DNA from: Lingula anatina
Taxonomy: Eukaryota; Brachiopoda; Lingulata; Lingulida; Lingulidae
Assembly (NCBI RefSeq): GCF_001039355.2
Contig: NW_019773559.1
Location: forward strand, 514,213-578,212
Length of the DNA: 64,000 nucleotides
Direction: 5' to 3'
The translations under genes were made by a program, and so were the position numbers. The number at the start of each line of letters is the position of its first letter. Position 1 is the stretch's first letter. The notes below the pieces were generated by a model, which saw nothing but the letters and a program-made list of their open reading frames with translations, was not told the DNA's origin and searched no databases. Positions 1 to 12,000 of the stretch are shown here, piece by piece.

Positions 1-1101
1 TGGATATTGAACACGTGAATCTGTTATAGTTCATTAATAAAAATCAAGTTTGGAACTAAATGTTCGAAAGTTAAAATGAGTGAATGATTGAAATATGGAC
101 AACAAGCCTAATATCATATCTGAAGAGAAGAAATACCTTTTTGAATCGAACCTTACATTTATAGATTTCACCTAATTAAACCACTAGAGCTTACTCATCT
201 TGCTTTTGGTGTTTTGAAGTTTTCCCGCCTCAAAAAATGACGCTATTTGACAATAAATCATCCTTAAAGGTGCTTTCTTTTTCAAATTTAGAATGTTTCT
301 AAAACCTGAACTTAAGCAACATTAATATAACCATTAGGCCTACGTTAACCTTGTATAAACAGGTAAATATTTTCTAAAACGAGATTAAATTATGATATTA
401 TCTCATTAGCAGAATAATACTTCTCCCAAAACCATCAGATATATCATTTTCACATGAATACATAATAGTGTTCTCCTTCAAATTCTCATGAAGGCTTGTT
501 TCTTTCATTTTCTTTTGAATATTGACAAAAATTTGTTCTCGTCGGGTAGTTAGTTGCAGCTTGTACGAGTCTACAGCCCCGCCATCTATCGCCCAATTCA
601 AGAAGCAGAATCCAAAAATGAAACAGGACGACTGATGCTGGAGTTGTATTGTAAACAGTTTAGGTTTATCTAGACCTCTTAAGGTTGGTAGGATCTTATA
701 ATAAGCTCAGTGTGTATGTGACATATGTAACCAATTCATGGACAGATTTTGCCCAGCTGGTAAACAACAGGTCACTTAAAAGGACATGTTTCAAGTTTCA
801 ATCAAAGGCAAAGCGATGAAGAACGTTAATTTACTAAACACACTGTAATAAACCAAATGTACATTTGTGCTGCAGCTACCGAATTAAATGCCCACAGAGC
901 CGAAGTAGGTGTAAATAAACAATTTGTTTATGCACTTCATTGATTAACTGCAAACTGCAAACCGGCTGATAGGAGGACGTGTCTGGCTGAAGCCTTGAAG
1001 GTCAAATTGCATTGTACTGTACTGTACTGTACATTTCAAATTATCAAATGGCCTAGTTAATGTACCTTTTCTTGGCCTCATCTGTACCTCACTGATAGAA
1101 T
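1..1101. repeat. 1.1-kb direct duplication, copy 1
   Basis: This segment matches 2147-3255 in the same orientation almost base for base, with scattered substitutions and small indels. It stops abruptly at a single N at 1102, after which unrelated sequence follows. No coding exon is evident. A 67-codon minus-strand frame at 398-601 survives in both copies but resembles nothing I recognise. The divergence level and the adjacent N fit two alleles placed in tandem by the assembler; a genuine recent duplication is the alternative. Confidence 0.85.
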
Positions 1102-1102
1102 N
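1102..1102. other. single-N assembly join
   Basis: One N sits exactly where the first duplicate copy stops matching the second. Similar single Ns occur at 29428 and 37415, also at repeat boundaries, so they look like contig joins of unknown size rather than base-call uncertainty. Confidence 0.8.
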
Positions 1103-2146
1103 CCCATTCTAGCTGGGTTCACTGGGCAGGGGCTCCTAGTGCTCAATTCGTGACCTAAATTACGATAAAGATAGGGATAATAGATAGGCAACAAATCTAA
1201 AAAAAGATGAATTAGACTAGCTAGGTTCAGGCTAATTAAAAAATTACAGTTGCATATTATTCTCACGTTTCATAATACCTTCGCCTGCCTTGATGAAGAG
1301 TTTTGTAAACATTTTTGTATGCCTAAACTACAGAAAACGTAAACATAGTTATCAGGTCCTAAGTCTTAATATACGTGAGAACATCGTCACTTGTTAAAAC
1401 TGATACTAGGGGAGCTGATTAAATTGCCCATCCTTCGAAGAACAAATTAAGACAGCTGAAAATATATAGGCCCTACTGTAACGCCTTTAAAGTATCTTGT
1501 TATCGTGAAAGCTGTTTAAACAAATTTTGACTTAAACTTATTTTCTAGAATGGTCAATTTCAGATAATCAACTGAATTCGAAATTGGTACCCGAATAATT
1601 CTTAGAATATAATATAATATAGGAGGAAATAAAGGTTACTATATTTTTTCTTCTCTTGGAGTTATATTATTGGTATCTCATAGTGCTTTCTTCAAAACCT
1701 TTAGGTGAGCAATAGCTCGAGCCACTTTTAAAGACAGAAAGTCAAAATGCCCATTTGTCCAGTGAAAAGAAGAAAAAACATTACGAATTCATCTAACAAA
1801 TTACCAGTGGAATAAGGGCCATTGGTCCTTGAAATATTTTCATCTCTCATTTCGTATTAATATGGCAGACTCGCCCTCTGTGTTTCCCGAAACGAGTTGC
1901 ATAACTCGGTAACGGGGACGAAGCATAATTGTCCAAAAGTGAAATTAAAGTGATGTAAGAGGGGGTGGGGGTATTTGTGTTATCAGTGTGTTATATACAT
2001 TATTTATTTTTGGCGTATCATAAGTACTTATTTGTTAAAAAATAATTCTACCTAAAAATATACAAATTTTCTCCAGAAAATGATTTGTATGTTTTTCTTT
2101 TTACTAAACAAAAATTGAGTTATCATTGCGTATTAGAAGGTTATTT
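1103..2146. other. spacer without recognised genes
   Basis: About 1 kb of AT-rich sequence between the two copies of the 1.1-kb duplication. I see no convincing exon, RNA gene or transposon terminus. Frames are short and interrupted. Confidence 0.6.
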
Positions 2147-3255
2147 TGAATATCGAACACGTGAATCTGTTATATTTCATTAATAAAAATCAAGTTTGGA
2201 ACTAAATGTTCGAAAGTTAAAATGAATGAATGATTGAAATATGGACAACAGGCCTAATATCATATCTGAAGAGAAGAAATACCTTTTTGAATCGAACCTT
2301 ACATTTATAGATTTCACCTAATTAAACCACTAGAGCTTACTCATCTTGCTTTTGGTGTTTTGAAGTTTCCCCGCCTCAAAGAAATGACGCTATTTGACAA
2401 TAAATCATCCTAAAAGGTGCTTTCTTTTTCAAATTTAGAATGTTTATAAAACATAAACTTAAGCAACATTAATATAACCATTACGTTAACCAAGAAGTTA
2501 TAACTTCTTGCGTTAACCTTCTATAAACATGTAAATATTTTCTAAAACGAGATTAAATTATGATATTATCTCATTAGCAGAATAATTCTTCTCCCAAAAC
2601 CATCAGATATATCATTTTCACATGAATACATAATAGTGTTCTCCTTCAAATTCTCATGAAGGCTTGTTTCTTTCATTTTCTTTTGAATATTGACAAAAAC
2701 TTGTTCTCGTCGGGTAGTTAGTTGCAGCTTGGACGAGTCTACAGCCCCGCCATCTATCGCCGAATTCAAGAAGCAGAATCCAAAAATGAAACAGAACGAC
2801 TGATGCTGGAGTTGTCTTGTAAACAGTTTAGGTTTATCTAGACCTCTTAAGGTTGGTAGAATCTTATAATAAGCTCAGTGTGTATGTGACATATGTAACC
2901 AATTCGTGGACAGGTTTTTCCCAGCTGGTAAGCAGCAGGTCACTTAAAAGGACATGTTTCAAGTTTCAATCAAAGCGATGAAGAACGTTCATTTACTAAA
3001 CACACTGTAATAAACCAAATGTACATTTGTGCTGCAGCTACCGAATTAAATGCCCACAGAGCCGAAGTAGGTGTAAATAAACAATGTGTTTATGCACTTC
3101 ATTGATTAACTGCAAACTGCAAACCGGCTGATAGGAGGACGTGTCTGGCTGAAGCCTTGAAGGTCAAATTGCATTGTGCTGTACTGTACTGTACATTTCA
3201 AATTATCAATGGCCTAGTTAATGTACCTTTTCTTGGCCTCATCTGTACCTCACTG
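2147..3255. repeat. 1.1-kb direct duplication, copy 2
   Basis: Second copy of 1-1101, lying directly upstream of the fructosamine-3-kinase gene. Compared with copy 1 it carries a 27-base insertion near 2491 and lacks six bases beside it. Past 3255 it continues into unique sequence leading to the first FN3K exon, so this copy is probably the one in true genomic context. It may contain the FN3K promoter; no TATA box or other core element can be named with confidence. Confidence 0.85.
2484..2517. repeat. 20-bp perfect palindrome with 7-bp flanking repeats
   Basis: CAAGAAGTTATAACTTCTTG at 2491-2510 equals its own reverse complement and is flanked on both sides by CGTTAAC. Copy 1 of the duplication has a single CGTTAAC and no palindrome. 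The pattern is a 27-base insertion made of a palindrome plus a 7-base target duplication, present in only one of two near-identical copies. Confidence 0.85.
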
Positions 3256-3418
3256 ATAGAGTGGGAGTCTCTCAGTTTTTATATTTTACCTGAAGAGAGT
3301 CTCTGGACATAAATTGTATATTTTTATGCTATTTTAATTGACCTTACAGGTGAGGTACACCAACCCCCAACCAAGTGAATCTCAAACTTGAAGCCAGTGG
3401 ATGCGATTTATTAAAACA

Positions 3419-6400
3419 ATGGAGGCCCTGTTAAAGAAGGAACTAAACACTAATACCTGGAAGCCACATGGAAGAGCTGGAGGGGGATGTATCAGCCGTG
3501 GTGAGGGGTTTCTCACTGACCTTGGACCAGTGTTTGTAAAAGTGAATGGTGAGAAAGGGGTAGGCAGACTTCACAGTTCCACCATTAATCCCTGTAGATT
3601 TTTCACATTTAAAGCACAAATACAATGTCATTAATACATGCACTTGTATGTTCTTACCTAACACAGCTGTTACATTTAAAGTATATCTTTTATTAGCTGC
3701 TTTTAATCTGTTAAAGAACGGTAAAACCTGAATAAGTATATATATATGTCAATTATGTTTTGAAATGTTCTCCTCTGTCTACAAACTTGTACAGAAGTGT
3801 ACACAATGAACACTGCTTATATGTGTTAATTTCAAACACAGGCGCGTCAGATGTTTGAAGGAGAATTTGCGAGCTTAGATGCCATCCACAAAACCCAAAC
3901 CATCAGGGTGCCAAAGCCTATCAAGGTAACATTAGATATGAAAGACATAATATTGCATTTCTTTCAATTTACTGTATAACACATGGTTAAAAATATTAAA
4001 ATTTAAAAAAAAAAATGACTAAATGATAAATTATTTTTTCCAGGTTATTGATAACCCAGCTGGAGGTGCATACTTAGTAATGGAATACATGGACATGAAG
4101 AATTCTGGGAAGTTCGCTGCTGAACTTGGTGAAAAGTTAGCCAGGTATCAGTTTATGAGATCATTTTGAAGAACTATAAATTATTGAGATCATAAGCAGT
4201 TTTATAAATAATCATTGCCAGTCAACAGACAGTGAATCACCAGATATTGTAGATGTACATTTAAATCGAATTATGTAAATCTTGAGTGATTTTAGAGAAA
4301 AGGGGTGTCAGCTGTCTTCAGATTCACTTTTGACTATTAATTTTTTCAAAGCTCAACTTAATTTTTAAGATATATTTGGATTTATTATTATTAATGAATA
4401 TTTATAGACTCCATTTGTACAATGAAGAAGTTGCGAAGAAATTACAGAGACAGGAAAGCTCAGTCCACCAATCCACAGGTCCCAAATATGTTGACATGTT
4501 TGGCTTTGATATCACAACTTGTTGTGGCTACAATCCACAAGACAACACATGGAATGCAGACTGGGTGGTAAGAAAAATAGATGATGTCCTTGTAGTAACA
4601 GTTCAGCAGAAATGGTTCAATTACTGATCTGAAAGTAAAATGATTAACAAGTACATATAGAATATATTTCAACTATCAATAATCAGATCACTCAAATAAT
4701 AAAAATTATGTTATCTTCAAACCATGATTGTTTTTCAAAGTAGTTCCAGTCATAAGATAATCACAGTCACTGTGACTGTGCCTTTGTTGGAGAGATGTTT
4801 CATTTTGTGGGATATTAAATTATTAAATAATCACATTGTTACTCAAAACTGATGTAAAGCTGTATTCACATTACATGCATGTTACATGTCATGTAAACTG
4901 ATATTTAGGGCCTGTAAAATTCTAATTTCAGTCATTTTTTACAAATCAGAAGTTGAAGCCACAAATAGAAATGATTGAGAAAGAGGTAAATTGTCATGCA
5001 GTGCAGTCTTTAAAATATCCCTTTTTAAAAAGATAAATCTTTAAGTGATATATACTCTGTTGCAAAATTTGATTGCAAGAAAAACTATTACCATTCACTC
5101 CTTTTTAAAAGATTATTCTAAACCTTAAAGTCATAGATTCAGTCTGTATACCACCTTATGAATATCACTACAAAGTTGATTAATCAGTATAACGTTTCTT
5201 GCCTGGTAGTACAGGGACAAAGAAATGAGGGAACTATGGCCTCAGCTTCAGAGAAAAATCCCAGAGCTTTTCAAAGACATTGAGGTTAAACCAGCCTTGT
5301 TGCATGGTGATTTGTGGGGAGGAAATGTATCTGAGACAGATGATGGCCCATGTGAGTTGGGCTTTGTGACTTAGGTCACATTTTTAAATGCTGCCTGTCA
5401 AATCCAGTTGTGATAGGTTTACTTAATATTTTCTGAATTATCTCAGCAGTGATGAAAGATTTTGCATGGATGACATCGGTCAACATGGATCATCCCAACT
5501 CTCTGGGGACTCTGGCTAAGTGCAGTCAGTTTGACTGAATTGCACTCTTCCTCTTGTTTTCAAGGTACTCATCAAATTTTTAGCTTTTGTGCATACCACT
5601 AAACACCTGGGCCCAGTTTTATAAAGGACGTTTAGCACTAACCAGTGGATAAGCCTAACCAGTAAATAAATTCTCCTAACACCCATTAACTAAAAGATGG
5701 TTAAATTGTGTTTCATATACAGTCTTCTGACGGAAAACAACCAATTAGTTAACTGGCCAGTGTTTAACTGGATTAAATAATTATTTAAAGGTCAGTTAAC
5801 TAACAGACTGTTAAGGTCTGGTTAGAGTTAAACACTGGTTAGTGCTAAACGTCCTTTATAAAACTGGGCCCAGGTGTTTAGTGGTATGCACAAAAGCTAA
5901 AAATTTGATGAGTACCTTGAAAATGTATGTGAATCCCTCCTTTTTTTAGATATTGTAATCACATTGTCTGCTTGGATAGTTTGCACTCAGCTGAGATGTA
6001 ACTTGTTAATGTCAAACAGGTGATAGCAATTGTGGATAATAAATTTCAGTTGAGTTTTGCAAAAAATGTCCAGTTTAAAGTTTTGTTATTCATATATTTT
6101 GGACCAAGAGTACAATGGACTCTATTTTCAAATTATATATATATATATAATTATATATATATATATATACGTCACAGGCAAGATAGAAATCCAGGCAGAT
6201 TTTAAATCTGCCTGGATTTTAATCTTGCCTGTGTCATATATGAGTATAATATTTCAGAATTTTTTATGTCATTGTGATTTGAAGGAGTAAAGATTCGATA
6301 CATGAAGATGCAGCCTTTTTTATAGTTTCTTTTTTTTTTCACTTTGCAGTGATATTTGACCCAGCATCTTTTTATGGACATGCAGAGTTTGAATTTGGCA

Positions 6401-6924
6401 TAGCTACTATGTTTGGTGGATTTGGCAGAACTTTTTTCGATGCATATCACAAGCTTATCCCCAAATCACCTGGTTTTGAGAAAAGACTACCCCTTTACCA
6501 GCTCTTTCATTATCTGAATCATTGGTAAGTGTGATGTTTAAAAGTTAGCATTTTAGTGGATATACAAGATATTTATATTTAAAAAAATGATGAAACCCTG
6601 TGCAAGGTTTATGAAATTGGAGCAGTTCTCCTGTGTCCACATTCAGGAAAACAAATAGATTACAAGATGATACAAGTGTCTTACCCTACCCACCGTCTTG
6701 ACTTCTTCAGCATATGTTATTAGTTTAGCAAACTTCAGAAGATGATTATGATTGATCTCAAAATGAAAGCACAACTAGACAATCTCTGGACCACCAGGAT
6801 ATTTTGTTAACCTTATAATAATGTTTGAATCAAGTTTGAGATTTGAATCTTTTCATTCAGGAACCACTTTGGTACTGGATACAGGAGTCAGTCTTTGAGC
6901 CGAATGAGAGGACTCGCAAAGTAA
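3419..6924 (+). CDS. FN3K: fructosamine-3-kinase / ketosamine-3-kinase
   Basis: Eight exons: 3419-3559, 3842-3925, 4044-4144, 4408-4567, 4932-4985, 5210-5351, 6350-6524 and 6861-6924, together 306 codons plus stop; the vertebrate enzymes are about 309 aa. The protein phosphorylates ketosamine adducts on glycated proteins so that they decompose, a cytosolic repair reaction. It has the kinase fold of aminoglycoside phosphotransferases. Visible are the glycine-rich loop GGGCIS with Cys24 (the redox-sensitive cysteine position of the family), Lys in VFVKVN, the catalytic loop HGDLWGGN (Asp214) and the metal-binding [10 protein letters not shown] (Asp231). The start is the Met aligning with vertebrate FN3K; an in-frame Met lies six codons upstream at 3401. 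The exon 6 acceptor was chosen at 5210 because the nearer AG breaks the frame. Exon sums and phases close exactly. No damage is visible. Confidence 0.95.
5557..5923. mobile_element. foldback element with GGGCCC core tips, FN3K intron 6
   Basis: A 367-bp inverted repeat. The first ~90 bases recur as reverse complement at the end, including CCTGGGCCCAGTTTTATAAA at 5607-5626 and its complement at 5854-5873. The middle holds many GTTAAC/GTTAGT-like blocks. The inverted homology extends about 50 bases outside the GGGCCC tips, so either the element is larger than the GGGCCC part or one foldback sits inside another. No coding capacity; a MITE-like intronic insertion. Confidence 0.85.
6133..6169. repeat. 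(TA)n microsatellite
   Basis: About 37 bases of nearly pure TA in FN3K intron 6, next to the hairpin at 6173-6233. Confidence 0.95.
6173..6233. repeat. 30-bp-arm hairpin in FN3K intron 6
   Basis: Arms 6173-6202 and 6204-6233 are reverse complements with one or two mismatches and essentially no loop, so the transcript would form a near-perfect stem. The element lies inside TA-rich sequence, a common landing site for small foldback transposons. Confidence 0.85.
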
Positions 6925-6999
6925 AATACTTCTCAGCAGTTTAGAACATACGTACTTGGAAAAAATGAATAAGACACTACCATATTTGATACTGGTAGT

Positions 7000-7167
7000 T
7001 GTCTGACAGCAGAATATCAGCTTTATCTGTGAAACATTCAACAGCGGAAAACATTGGTGCTAAACAAGTATGTGCATATTATTTCTCTGTAGTCTGACAG
7101 GAGGATTTAAGCTTTATCTGTGAAACATTCTACAGTGAAAAAAAAAAACATTGGTGCTAAACATTGT
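7000..7167. repeat. two-unit tandem duplication after FN3K stop
   Basis: A roughly 70-base unit at 7000-7067 is repeated at 7091-7167 (GTCTGACAG, then CTTTATCTGTGAAACATTC, then CATTGGTGCTAAACA). It lies just past the FN3K stop codon, probably in the 3' UTR. Confidence 0.8.
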
Positions 7168-8737
7168 AGTAAATAATTTACCAGCTTATTTTCTTCTTCC
7201 AATCTTGTACTTTAATTGAAGTGCATTTGCAAATGCTTGGCAAGGAGAAAGAATTTTAATGTTAAAACAGAAATTCTGAGTAATTAAGCTTGTAACATAT
7301 TGTACATTTGGACTTTAAAATCTTCAGTAGAATTCATTTTGTTCAAAAAGTGGATGAATTTCACTTATATCTTGGCCTGGAGATTTCCTAAAAGCAGATT
7401 ACATGTAACATACACTGAATTAAGTGAATTAGATGGATAACACATTATGTTACATCTGTCTAAGAAATCAGTTTAATGATTTTAAGATTTTCAGTAGAGA
7501 ATTCAAAATGTGTTTATAATGATTGATATTTGATTAGAATGAATATAAAATGACTAGTCTACTTAGGGCAGACATTGCTTCCACATAGGATTTATACAAG
7601 TCCAATTTATGACCTGTTAGTTTTTGGAATCGAAAAGTGTTTGAAAGAAGTTTTGTAAACCTGGTTTTTACTCCATATGGGCTTTGCACTTGACATCAGA
7701 ATGATATTAAGATATTTTATTTCGTTTATTGGCATGTTTTATCATACACCGGGATACTACAATTAAGTTTTGAAAAAGCTGTCACACAGTAACTGGCTTA
7801 TTTTAACAAGTGCCTTTTATGTTATTGTATGCTTGATCAGGACAGACTGATTATGCTGATGACATTTGTTGTAATAAGACTTGATTTGAATTTGAATTTA
7901 AATATCACATTAAGTGTGATACTCTCATGTAAAGATCTTCCTTTATTTTGTTTCTAATGTATTAGAGTGCATTATGTGTCTACAGATAAAAGTGTTATTA
8001 GTTTGTTAGCTACTACTTTACAACATTTGAGGAATAAATTGCTATCTCTATTACAAAGAAAATTTCAACTGCTGCTTTTAAATGGATAAAAAATCTGTGA
8101 TTGATTTTCTTCCCGAAGGTTTTTCATGGAAAATTGAAGTGGGGAAAGTAATCTCTTTTAGAAATGCTCTACATTTGTTACATAGAAATTTTTTAAACAT
8201 AGAGTAGGCTGATTTAAAATAATCATTTTTCTTCTACTTGTTTCTTATATATCAGAACTTCTTAACTAATCACTTGATGTGTCAACATTTTGATATGAAA
8301 TTGTTAAAAATAATAAATGACCAGGTTATGGTCTCTTTGGGGATATATGGAGCTGTTATATTAAATTTGTTTAAATATACTGGACCGATTTTGATGGGGT
8401 TTTGTGGATGCGCTGTGGTAGAATAGTATCATGTTCTAAAGGCAGTTTTTGTTGTTTTTAGGTTTATTAACCAAGTTGATTAACCAATCAAGGTGACAGC
8501 CAAGTGTGGTTTTCCCCCATGATACTGTCTCCAGTGCCAAAATGACCAAATTGACCCTATCTCACAATGGTGAAAAATCTTCAAAAAATCCCTGAATTCA
8601 GATGGTGATCTGTATCACCATTAAAGCCTACAATCACTTTTAAGTTAGGCCATTTCTGTCCTGAAAATTAATCAAAACCCATGCATCCATAACTTTTTGA
8701 GTTAGACTTGTGACTAACAAACAGAGGTATAAATAAC

Positions 8738-9055
8738 CTTTTTGGCAGAGCTTATCCCCAAATCACCTGGTTTTGAGAAAAGACTGCCCCTTTATCAGCT
8801 GTTTCATTATCTGATTCATTAGTGAGTTTGACATTTATAAGATGCAAACATTATAGCATATAAGTTACCATATAATTTCCCTGATGCATTAACTTCTGCC
8901 AGTTTTGTTCTTTAATTGAAGTATACTTGCAAATGCTTGGTAAGGAGATAGAATTAAAAAGATATTCTAAACAATAAACCTTCTGTAACTGTTGTACTGT
9001 TGGAAGATAAAATCTTCAGGAGTAAGAATTTTGTTCAATAGGTGGATGATATTCA
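8738..9055 (+). pseudogene. decayed fragment of FN3K exon 7 plus downstream sequence
   Basis: The stretch from 8751 repeats the end of FN3K exon 7 (6451-6524) with few changes, but the donor GTAAGT has become GTGAGT and the tryptophan codon before it is changed. Upstream, TTTGGCAG joins directly to the AGCTTATCCCC part, deleting about two dozen exon bases. Downstream the copy continues with sequence resembling 7210-7360, so the last exon and flanking intron were lost. It is a rearranged tail duplication of the neighbouring gene, not a functional exon: the reading frame has no partner exons here. Confidence 0.85.
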
Positions 9056-12000
9056 CTTTTACATCATTTTCACTAAAAATTTTTACCGTTTTTGAACGAC
9101 TGATAAAAAAATCCAAAATTTCATTTGACTTTAAAGTTTTTCAACAATTGAGAGAATTGAACAAATGGAAGTGAAAAATTCATTTCTTTCAGAAGTGCCC
9201 TTCATTGAGGCATTTCTAAGACATTTCTCAAGATTATTTTCTGTGGCTTATTGCCATTTGAATTTATTGCAAATTCAATGCAGTACTGTAATGTGCCAAG
9301 CATTTCGACTGTTCCAATCTATCCGACAAGAAAAAAATTATATTCTAAAATTAATTTTTCTGGGTTCAAACATTTAGTCCAAACGTCAAAATCATGTGAC
9401 ATAATTTTTTTCTTGTTCCGATTATTCAACCACATCGTCGGCAAGACTTGGTAAATTTTCGAGCCTGTAACATATTTTGTGCATCATTATTTTCTGCTTT
9501 TTATCTCTACACTTGACAGCTTTACAGCCTTGTTTTGTTTTCATTTTTTAACATTTTACTCAAATGACATGCTTTTCAAGCAAATTCACTATTCACTGTT
9601 TAATATATCTGTACACAATTGGCATTCCCAATTGAGGATCCATGTTTTACTTTAATGGTAAATATACACATACCTATAGGCTCTGCTTAACTGCATGGTA
9701 GAGGAGTTAACCACAGGTAGGCTAAAAATAAGTGAAATGTGAAAATAATACTAAGTATATATATTGTAGCACACAATTCAGATTGCATTTGCCTATCATT
9801 ATGTTTGTGTGTGTGTGTTGGGAATATGTATAAGGAGGCAGATTTAAAGACTGCAGTGACTATAAGAAGTTACTTGGAGACATCGAAAAAGAGGCAAGAC
9901 AAAATTGTCTGCTGTTATTAAGAAAAAATTCCAGACCTTGTTTTTTGTGATACGGAAGTGACCCCATCCTACATACTGTAGCAAGTAAGTAACACAAGGT
10001 TTTGTGATGTTGTCTCACAAAGGAATTGAGTTAGTGCCGGTACAAAAGGCCTCTAGCCAGTTATTTCAAAAGTTTTTATTTATTTATTTATTATTATTAT
10101 AATTATTATAGGCTGCATTCAGAAGAGTCCGAGGGTCAAACGTGGCTGACTTAATTGAATACTTCCTCCATGAGGAATCTATTCAGTGTCTATTAACGGA
10201 TTAGACAGCAAGCTTTTTAGTGGGTTGCCATATTTGACCCGTAGACTAGTTAGTCCACTGTTCTGAATGTGGCCACAAACTGCATTGTAAATGCAACCAT
10301 TTCAGTGTAATTATAATTTAATTAAAGTAGATAAAATGCACGTTCTTATGTGATTGACTGTGAATGATGGCTTGATAAATTTTGAGATGCTGTTTTAAAC
10401 CTCCCTTTATAGATTTTAATTATCAATTACCAATTGACATTTTATTGAAAACATTATTGCTATGATTGATATGCATAGATAGATAGGTATTTTGTTTGGT
10501 CTTTGTGCACACCATCTTCTACAATAATTTTTTCAGTAAGGTATTTGTGCTAGTTTCAAAATCGATCATTTAAGCCACAAATTTACAAAATCTTTACCAA
10601 GATATGCCTGTGTGACTCTAAGGAATTCAAAATCAAATTAATTGACCAAATGCCAAATGCTTCTTTCAAATCTCAATACTTTTTTTCTGTAAACAGGGTA
10701 ATTATGGCCACAGTACATATGAATGGCCAAATGGTATGAGGTTCAAATAGTCTCTCCACTTAATACTGAAGAAATATGGATTTAATTATGGTTGTATTTT
10801 ATTTAGTATGTATTAATCAAAGGTCTGTAATTCCCAAGTAGATTTGCATGCACATTTAGAAAAGAACAGATCTACCGATTATAGAGATCATTACTTTTAT
10901 TCTATCACATTCACATTTCATAAGTCCAGACTTAAAAATACAGGATATGTACAAAAGCAAAATTACATTGTCTGTCTTAAAACTTATACTAAACTACCTT
11001 AGCTAGATCAGATGAGCAACTAATATGTAATATGGCATGTGCAAATGTCAATACTATTAATTGACGAAATGATAATATAAAACTAGGTAGAAGATGTAAA
11101 AAATGGTACAAAAACATCACTGACATTTAAACAGTTTACAGTTGTGCATCTGAGAAAACCACAGACATTTTCACAACATCTGACATGTGGGAACAATAAA
11201 AAATCATCTTTGATCCCTTGTCTAAGTTTAAGTTCGACATGATCTTGGTTACAGCTAGTGTGGCCAGTTTGTTCCCTCCCAAGTAGGTCACCTAGTAGAA
11301 TTTTTAAGTGAACTCTCATGTTATTAAGAAGGGAATATGAAATCATTATTATCCTTTTGTGCTATAAAGCTCCCACATGCCCGCAGGTATACTTCAACAA
11401 CTATTTGCTGAGGGCAAACATGTACTCCTTTTCCCACCAGGTGTTCCACATATGACCTGAATTACTCTATTTTACAATCTAGAAGGAACAGCCATTTCAT
11501 TATGCACAGTTACTGTACTTAATATAAGCAATCACAAGCTAGTTTTTCTCAAATATATTATTTATTGATTTTCATTATTATTAATTTCAAGGAAACAACA
11601 AGAGTTTAATCATAGATGATGATAAAGCTTTCCATGATTATTTAACATGCATTTTTAAATGCAAGTCTACTTGTGCCACCTTGCTTAGTGAAATGGTGGA
11701 TGAATATTCATGTATCTATGAGTTTACAGGGTTCCATCTCTGTTAATATGAGTATATTTCTCTACATACAAAGGTATGAACAACTGATGACTGACATCAT
11801 TCAGGTGCTGGTCTTAAGCTGAAATTACCTCTAAGATATCTAAAGATATCTATTAATATAAATGTGACAACATAATATTTATCAGATGCCTTGTGAGATT
11901 TTAAAATCTCCCCATTGGTGAAATGAAAAGAATTTACATAAATAATTTTTAAATCACATACTCAGATCTTTCATAATTGTCCTTTTACATTACATGAGAT

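Noticed and set aside
398-601. 67-codon minus-strand ORF also present at 2566-2769
   Set aside because: Its conservation is explained by the duplication of the whole 1.1-kb block; no splice context or recognisable protein.
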